Positions 14,376-18,114 of a stretch of DNA of 18,114 nucleotides are shown piece after piece; position 1 is the first letter of the stretch, and every line of letters starts with the position of its first letter. The position numbers and the translations under genes are program-made. The notes beneath the pieces were generated by a model, which worked only from the letters and a program-made list of their open reading frames with translations, was not told the DNA's origin and did no database searches. This DNA comes from Halobacteriaceae archaeon Tc-Br11_E2g27 (lineage in GTDB: Archaea; Halobacteriota; Halobacteria; Halobacteriales; Haloarculaceae): NCBI GenBank assembly GCA_001564135.1, contig LKNH01000017.1, forward strand, positions 1 through 18,114, in the 5' to 3' direction.

Positions 14376-15491
14376 TTAGCGCCGCGGATGGGTCTGCTTG
14401 CCAGCGAGTGCGTTCTGAGATTCCGTGAGAACAGTTGAAGGCGAGAGGTTGATACTCTCCCACGCTGGCAACCTGGTATCAGATTGTGGTGGGGTAACTG
14501 CTTCAGCATAGAGCGAGACCTGTTCTTGCTCCTGTTCGATATCATACGAAAACCCATTGAAGGCGGCATCTGTCGCATATTGGTCAATGAGTGTGTGCGC
14601 ACACTGGCGGTACTGGTCCGCAAGCGTATCATAATCCGGTCTGATACCATGCTCTTCAAGCACAGCATACAACGTTTCGCCAACTTCGTGGGCCATTCGC
14701 CCGAGACCACCGTCTCCTTCAACGGGTCGATGCTCGTGTTGATGTGTTCCCAAATCAACTTGTGCAGTGCCGTCAAATCCTGCGTGCTGAAACGCATCGG
14801 CCAACGTTCCAATTTCGAGTCCCCATCCTCGGGGCACGCGGAGTTTCTTTGCGAGGTCGCCAGTCAGTGCAAACTCACCCGAAAGTGTATATCGAAACGC
14901 AGAGAGGTATGCGAGCAGGTCAGCAGTCCACCCTAGTTGTTCTACTGCACGAATGAGCGGTGTTACAAAGAGTCGAAATAGTCGGCCGTAGAACTGTTGG
15001 TTTTCAATCCGGGCGTAGTATGCTTTCGAGAACGTGTATCCACGAGACAACGGAAACAGCAACCGAGGTACTGTTGTTTCATCGTATGTAATAGCATCGG
15101 CATCATGAACGACAACATACTCGCTCTCGCTGGCGAGTCCAAGTGCCAGCCACACATCGCGACCTTTGCCCGTTTGGCCGTTCAGGTCATAGCGTGCAAG
15201 GGTCTGTTCAACCTCCGGTGCCGTACACCAGAAAAGCGTTAGTGGGAGCTCAAACGAGTGGAGCCATTCACTCACGTCGTGGACAATCGACGAGTCGGCT
15301 CGCAACGGTACGATAACGCGCTCAGGATTCAGCGAAGCAAGCGTCCGAAAGACCCGCTCAGTTGCGGCGCTCCCATAGTCCTGCGCAGTGAGCGGGACGA
15401 CAATCGTTGCACGGCTGACGGGTGTCGTGGGTGTGGCCCCGTTGTAATCGTGTATCGTCGCAATTCGCTCCTGGACATACTCCATCGCCAT
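14376..15491 (-). CDS. GT81-like glycosyltransferase (glucosyl-3-phosphoglycerate synthase type)
   Basis: This is a GT-A-fold nucleotide-sugar transferase of 371 residues. The pattern matches glucosyl/mannosyl-3-phosphoglycerate synthases: GQTGKGRDVW (about 105-114), the DxD metal motif D130-A-D132 in VVHDADAIT, LSGEFALTGDL (about 203-213), GWGLEIGTLADAF (about 222-234) and LGTHQHEHRPV (about 247-257) with the His-rich acceptor segment. Those enzymes start synthesis of glucosyl- or mannosylglycerate, solutes or lipid precursors. No phosphatase partner is nearby, so the acceptor here is not proven. There are no membrane helices, so it is cytoplasmic. The ATG at 15489-15491 is chosen because a TATA-like box lies about 28 bases upstream; ATGs at 15485 and 15512 are alternatives. 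It is divergent from the zinc-finger microprotein. Confidence 0.8.
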   Translation of the reverse strand: MAMEYVQERIATIHDYNGATPTTPVSRATIVVPLTAQDYGSAATERVFRTLASLNPERVIVPLRADSSIVHDVSEWLHSFELPLTLFWCTAPEVEQTLARYDLNGQTGKGRDVWLALGLASESEYVVVHDADAITYDETTVPRLLFPLSRGYTFSKAYYARIENQQFYGRLFRLFVTPLIRAVEQLGWTADLLAYLSAFRYTLSGEFALTGDLAKKLRVPRGWGLEIGTLADAFQHAGFDGTAQVDLGTHQHEHRPVEGDGGLGRMAHEVGETLYAVLEEHGIRPDYDTLADQYRQCAHTLIDQYATDAAFNGFSYDIEQEQEQVSLYAEAVTPPQSDTRLPAWESINLSPSTVLTESQNALAGKQTHPRR

Positions 15492-15506
15492 GGTGTTTGA
15501 CCATGG
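15488..15506. promoter_or_regulatory. Perfect 7-bp inverted repeat over the glycosyltransferase start (possible operator)
   Basis: CCATGGT and ACCATGG are separated by five bases (GTTTG). The dyad covers the start codon of the glycosyltransferase, just downstream of its TATA-like box, where bound protein would block initiation. It could instead be a chance palindrome, since it contains two CCATGG sites. Confidence 0.35.
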
Positions 15507-15510
15507 AGTC

Positions 15511-15520
15511 AAAAACTAAC
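15511..15520 (-). promoter_or_regulatory. TATA-like box for the glycosyltransferase
   Basis: On the minus strand GTTAGTTTTT is centred about 25 to 28 bases before the ATG at 15491. It sits about 20 bases from the oppositely directed box of the zinc-finger gene. Confidence 0.5.
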
Positions 15521-15534
15521 CGGTTCCTACGGGG

Positions 15535-15542
15535 CTTTTTAC
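15535..15542 (+). promoter_or_regulatory. TATA-like box for the zinc-finger microprotein
   Basis: CTTTTTAC is centred about 28 bases before the ATG at 15566, giving a leaderless start. The two divergent boxes share an interval of only about 14 bases. Confidence 0.55.
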
Positions 15543-15565
15543 CGGAGGCCCGAGTAGGGCCAAGT

Positions 15566-15736
15566 ATGGACTCAGTTCGGAAGGGCTTGCGCTCCGGTGA
15601 CATTGAAAAAGACACCTACGAACGACTCAACTGTTCGGGATGTGAGGTAACGCTGGAGACGAAAAACGACCCGGATGCACTCGGGAAGGTCCGTCGTTGT
15701 CCCGAATGTGGCAAAGAGTGGCAACGAATTGGGTAA
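15566..15736 (+). CDS. HVO_0758-type zinc-finger microprotein (56 residues)
   Basis: This is a one-domain zinc protein. The 56 residues run from MDSVRKGLRSGDIEKDTYER, a conserved basic/acidic head, to two CxxC-type knuckles: C23-x-x-C26 (NCSGCEVTL) and C46-x-x-C49 (RCPECGKEW), which should bind one zinc ion. It resembles the haloarchaeal HVO_0758 family from memory (not searched). The start is the ATG at 15566, since an upstream extension of 48 codons lacks family resemblance and a TATA-like box lies 28 bases before 15566. The function is unknown, and it is predicted to be soluble. Confidence 0.85.
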   Translation: MDSVRKGLRSGDIEKDTYERLNCSGCEVTLETKNDPDALGKVRRCPECGKEWQRIG

Positions 15737-15810
15737 GTGGTGATTACCGTGCTGGGGACGAATTGACTCACTCGTTGGGGAAGAGTCCTTACTGACAGTA
15801 TGTCGGTGCC

Positions 15811-15818
15811 GATAAGTA
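15811..15818 (+). promoter_or_regulatory. Weak TATA-like box for the small two-helix membrane protein
   Basis: GATAAGTA is centred 27 bases before the ATG at 15842, and this decides the choice of start. An earlier ATG at 15800 is less well supported. Confidence 0.3.
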
Positions 15819-15841
15819 CCGCATCGAGTAACTGGTCACGT

Positions 15842-16033
15842 ATGGAGATGGATGACCCCGCGATGTTGGCAGCACGCAATGCCTTTCTTGTCTTGCTCGT
15901 CGTGTTGTTTGGATTCAGCGTCTATCAGTTCGCGTTCGTCGATGATGCTCCACCAACCGGAGCAGCGCTGTGGGCCCTCGGTGCTGGTGTCTATTACTTC
16001 TCGCGGTATTACTACCGAAAACAGGCAGAGTAA
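15842..16033 (+). CDS. Small membrane protein with two predicted helices
   Basis: The predicted 63 residues begin MEMDDPAMLAARNAF and contain two hydrophobic helices: about 13-31 (FLVLLVVLFGFSVYQFAFV) and about 36-53 (PPTGAALWALGAGVYYFSRY), separated by an acidic turn VDDAPP. They end in a basic tail YYYRKQAE. It has the shape of a small haloarchaeal inner-membrane protein of unknown function. An ATG at 15800 would add 14 polar residues (SVPISTASSNWSR) and is less likely. No enzymatic motif is visible. Confidence 0.7.
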   Translation: MEMDDPAMLAARNAFLVLLVVLFGFSVYQFAFVDDAPPTGAALWALGAGVYYFSRYYYRKQAE

Positions 16034-16058
16034 ACGAAGAAGGCGCAGTTACAGATTG

Positions 16059-16063
16059 TTTTT
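16059..16063 (+). terminator. Possible T-run terminator between convergent genes
   Basis: Five consecutive T bases lie 26 bases after the stop codon of the small membrane gene and before the convergent asd gene. Short T-runs end transcription in many haloarchaea, but this one is weak. Confidence 0.3.
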
Positions 16064-16066
16064 AAG

Positions 16067-16108
16067 CTACAGGTTGCCGTCTTCACACTACAGATAGCCT
16101 TCTTCAAG
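16067..16108 (-). repeat. In-frame 21-bp tandem duplication of the asd 3' end
   Basis: Bases 16088-16108 encode the last six residues and TAG of asd. Bases 16067-16087, immediately downstream, repeat the same 21 bases with five differences and read as six codons plus TAG in the same frame (CEDGNL versus LEEGYL). The exact adjacency and 21-base period indicate a tandem duplication that kept its reading frame. Confidence 0.6.
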
Positions 16109-17125
16109 CAGGAGTTCGCCATTCAGCACGGAAGCACCGGCAGCGCCCCGCATCGTGTTGTGTGCAAGACAGTTGAACTGCAATCCACCGTCAGTTTCTT
16201 GCAAGCCACCGACCGAAATGGCCATCCCATTCTCGCGGTTCCGGTCAAGACGCGGCTGTGGTCGTTCGGGCTCGTCGAACACGTGAATCAACTGTTCAGG
16301 CGAACTTGGCAAGGAACCAGATGGGTATGATTCGAATGCCTCGGCTGCCGCTGAGACGGTTACTGGGTCTTCCGTATCGACCCAGACGTTTTCGAGGTGA
16401 CCATCAAGCGTCGGGATACGGTTACAGGATGCATCGACGCGAGCATCGTGCCAGTCGATAGCTGACCCATCGAATGACCCAAGCAGTTTTCGTGACTCGG
16501 TTTCCATTTTCGATTCCTCGCCGCCGATATGTGGGATGGCGTTGTCGATAATCTCCATCGAGCTAACTCCGTCATAGCCTGCCCCAGAAACAGCTTGCAG
16601 CGTGGAGACGGTGATACGCTCGATTCCGAATGCTTCGTCAAGGGCTGCAAGCGGTGGAACCATCGTAATTGTCGAACAGTTCGGGTTTTTCACCAGTGCA
16701 CCATCCCATCCATAATTTTCGCGCTGGGTTTCGATAATATTCAGATGGTCGCCATTGACCTCCGGAACGGTGAGAGGGACATCATCATCTGTCCGGTGAT
16801 TTGAGGAGTTCGAGGAGACAATATAGCCCTCTTTACAGAACTTGGGCTCGACGACTTCGCCGATACCCGACGGGAGTGACGAGAAGATGATATCAACGTC
16901 GTCGGGGACTGCTCCAGGCGCAGTTTCACCAACCGTTATCTCAGCCACAGAGTCCGGGATGGGTGTATCAATCCGCCATTTAGCGACATCTCGGTACTGG
17001 CTTCCAGCGCTCGACTCGCTGGCTGTCAGCGCAACGATTTCGAACGCTGGGTGGGGGTCGAGTAGTTGAATGAGTCGCTGTCCAACGGCTCCGGTCGCAC
17101 CAAGAATTCCGGCACGTACTGTCAT
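16088..17125 (-). CDS. asd: Aspartate-semialdehyde dehydrogenase
   Basis: The enzyme reduces aspartyl phosphate to aspartate semialdehyde, feeding lysine, threonine, methionine and isoleucine synthesis, in the cytoplasm. The 345-residue protein begins with the nucleotide-binding GATGAVG at 9-15. C150 in NPNCSTI is the catalytic cysteine, and R236 (CNRIP) with H243 (DGHLENV) form the substrate site. The layout fits the archaeal/fungal-type subfamily. The ATG at 17123-17125 is chosen because the next in-frame ATG at 17149 adds eight residues (GVAVRTG) that overlap the TATA-like region. No aspartate kinase lies in the window. A tandem copy of its last seven codons follows the stop. Confidence 0.95.
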   Translation of the reverse strand: MTVRAGILGATGAVGQRLIQLLDPHPAFEIVALTASESSAGSQYRDVAKWRIDTPIPDSVAEITVGETAPGAVPDDVDIIFSSLPSGIGEVVEPKFCKEGYIVSSNSSNHRTDDDVPLTVPEVNGDHLNIIETQRENYGWDGALVKNPNCSTITMVPPLAALDEAFGIERITVSTLQAVSGAGYDGVSSMEIIDNAIPHIGGEESKMETESRKLLGSFDGSAIDWHDARVDASCNRIPTLDGHLENVWVDTEDPVTVSAAAEAFESYPSGSLPSSPEQLIHVFDEPERPQPRLDRNRENGMAISVGGLQETDGGLQFNCLAHNTMRGAAGASVLNGELLLEEGYL

Positions 17126-17150
17126 ACCCGTCCGTACTGCTACGCCCACT

Positions 17151-17157
17151 CAAAACA
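17151..17157 (-). promoter_or_regulatory. Weak TATA-like box for asd
   Basis: On the minus strand TGTTTTG is centred 29 bases before the ATG at 17125. It is T-rich but not a good consensus. Confidence 0.3.
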
Positions 17158-17200
17158 GTTTGGAAATGCATCCCATACCTTGATTGATACGACAGACTTG

Positions 17201-18114
17201 CTAGTGCTGTTCGTCAGTTTCTGATTCCTCGGCATCCTTCCACTCGCCGATGCCCGCAGGGTCCAGGTGAAGATGAACATCTCCTACATCCTGAACCGCT
17301 AAAACCCTGTTTCGAAGTTCGGTTTCCAGGTCGTGGGCTTCGTAAATGGTCAGCGCCCCATCGACTTCGACGTGTGCCTCGACTTCCAGTTGCGGCCCGT
17401 CGTAATAGACAACAAGGTCGTGGGTTCCCTGTACATCAGGATGAGAACGAAGCGTCTCTGCGACCTCCGTCCGATAGGTCTCTGGCGCAGCACGACCCGA
17501 AAGATACGAGAGATTCTCTCGCGCGATTGAGATGCCCTGATAGATGACCAGCACACTGACCAATGCACCAGCAACGGCATCCAACTGAGCATAGCCGAAC
17601 GCAACGCCAATAATCCCAACGAGCGCTGCGGTCGTCGTATAGAGGTCGTTCAAACAGTCGACGGCGAGAGCACGGAGCGCGGTTGCGCCCATCTCGGCAT
17701 TCATTTTCATCGTATACCAGTAGACGAGGTACATATCGACCATCGCAAACAGCAACGCGCCGATGAGCAGATAACTAAACTCAACTGTTGCACCGACGAC
17801 GAGCGCCGATGCGGATTGATAGAGCAGATTCAAGCCGAGGACTACGATAACGGCCCCAACGAACAGTGCCGTGAGTGGTTCGATTCGTGCATGTCCGTGG
17901 GGGTGGTCCTCATCAGGTTCGTCAAAGCGGCTGTCACCCCAGATGAGTACGACGACGCTTGCAACCAGGTCAGCGACCGAATGTGCCGCATCAGCAAGCA
18001 GGGCAACGCTCCCAAAGACGAGACCAGCGGCTCCTTCGACGACAATCTTTGCCGTGTTTCCGAGAACATTCGCCCAGGAAGCACGGGTAAACTTCTGCCG
18101 GTCTTCGGCCGCCA
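17201..18114 (-). CDS. Cation diffusion facilitator (CDF) family metal transporter (N-terminus outside window)
   Basis: CDF proteins export divalent metals such as zinc or iron across the membrane in exchange for protons. The frame runs from the right edge without a stop, so 303 residues are present and a few N-terminal residues are missing. Numbering from the first whole codon, TM2 has H44-S-V-A-D48, the cytoplasmic loop has H70-P-H72-G-H74, and TM5 has D152-C-L-N-D156, an H/D-x-x-x-D pair each. A cytoplasmic dimerisation domain of about 80 residues follows (HPDVQGTHDLVVYYDG and onward), then an acidic tail ending EQH. A TTG at 17833 is internal and is not the start. Metal choice is uncertain. 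Confidence 0.92.
   Translation of the reverse strand, partial: AAEDRQKFTRASWANVLGNTAKIVVEGAAGLVFGSVALLADAAHSVADLVASVVVLIWGDSRFDEPDEDHPHGHARIEPLTALFVGAVIVVLGLNLLYQSASALVVGATVEFSYLLIGALLFAMVDMYLVYWYTMKMNAEMGATALRALAVDCLNDLYTTTAALVGIIGVAFGYAQLDAVAGALVSVLVIYQGISIARENLSYLSGRAAPETYRTEVAETLRSHPDVQGTHDLVVYYDGPQLEVEAHVEVDGALTIYEAHDLETELRNRVLAVQDVGDVHLHLDPAGIGEWKDAEESETDEQH

Noticed and set aside
14033..14812. A 259-codon minus-strand frame running through the tRNA and the glycosyltransferase gene
   Set aside because: It covers the tRNA-Lys and the microprotein and overlaps the well-supported glycosyltransferase in another frame; the residue content does not look like a haloarchaeal protein.
1..18114. 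CRISPR array, insertion sequence or phage/defence island
   Set aside because: No regularly spaced repeats, transposase, terminal inverted repeats, integrase or recognisable defence gene could be seen on either strand.

Overview
The window is a piece of a haloarchaeal chromosome. The proteins are acidic (many D/E, few K), there is an archaeal Pus10 pseudouridine synthase, a Tat-lipoprotein HtrA, an archaeosortase-type C-terminal tail and a 56-residue CxxC...CPxCG microprotein. Many genes have an AT-rich TATA-like box centred about 27-29 bases before the start codon and no Shine-Dalgarno sequence, which is the haloarchaeal leaderless pattern. Base composition looks roughly half G+C by eye (not counted), low for haloarchaea and reminiscent of Haloquadratum-like lineages; the genus is not established.

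Layout. 1-5009: the 3' part of pus10, a secreted PKD-bearing gluzincin protease, rnhB, and a convergent unrecognised PH-like/helical protein whose end overlaps rnhB. 5087-9442: a plus-strand run of an orphan 2-oxoacid dehydrogenase E1-alpha, a Tat-exported HtrA lipoprotein, a glycine-zipper protein, a cytoplasmic BNR/Asp-box beta-propeller and an HD phosphohydrolase. 9451-12367: on the minus strand, an MrfA/YprA-type DEAH helicase and a zinc-ribbon membrane protein. 12479-14157: a possible 23-codon leader ORF, a NUDIX hydrolase, a TIM-barrel-like protein of unknown substrate and a 24-residue membrane microprotein. 14282-14355: tRNA-Lys(CUU). 14376-16033: a GT81-like glycosyltransferase divergent from the zinc-finger microprotein, then a small membrane protein. 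16088-18114: aspartate-semialdehyde dehydrogenase and a cation diffusion facilitator cut by the right edge.

Most genes are single transcription units with their own promoters rather than one pathway operon. Housekeeping functions (tRNA modification, RNA/DNA hybrid removal, amino-acid synthesis, DNA repair) are interleaved with envelope and surface functions (secreted protease, HtrA, glycine-zipper protein, metal exporter). The density is high and no intergenic stretch exceeds 300 bases. I see no insertion sequence, CRISPR array, phage module or recognisable defence island. The most interesting items are unrecognised proteins, small ORFs and local sequence structures rather than a large new system.
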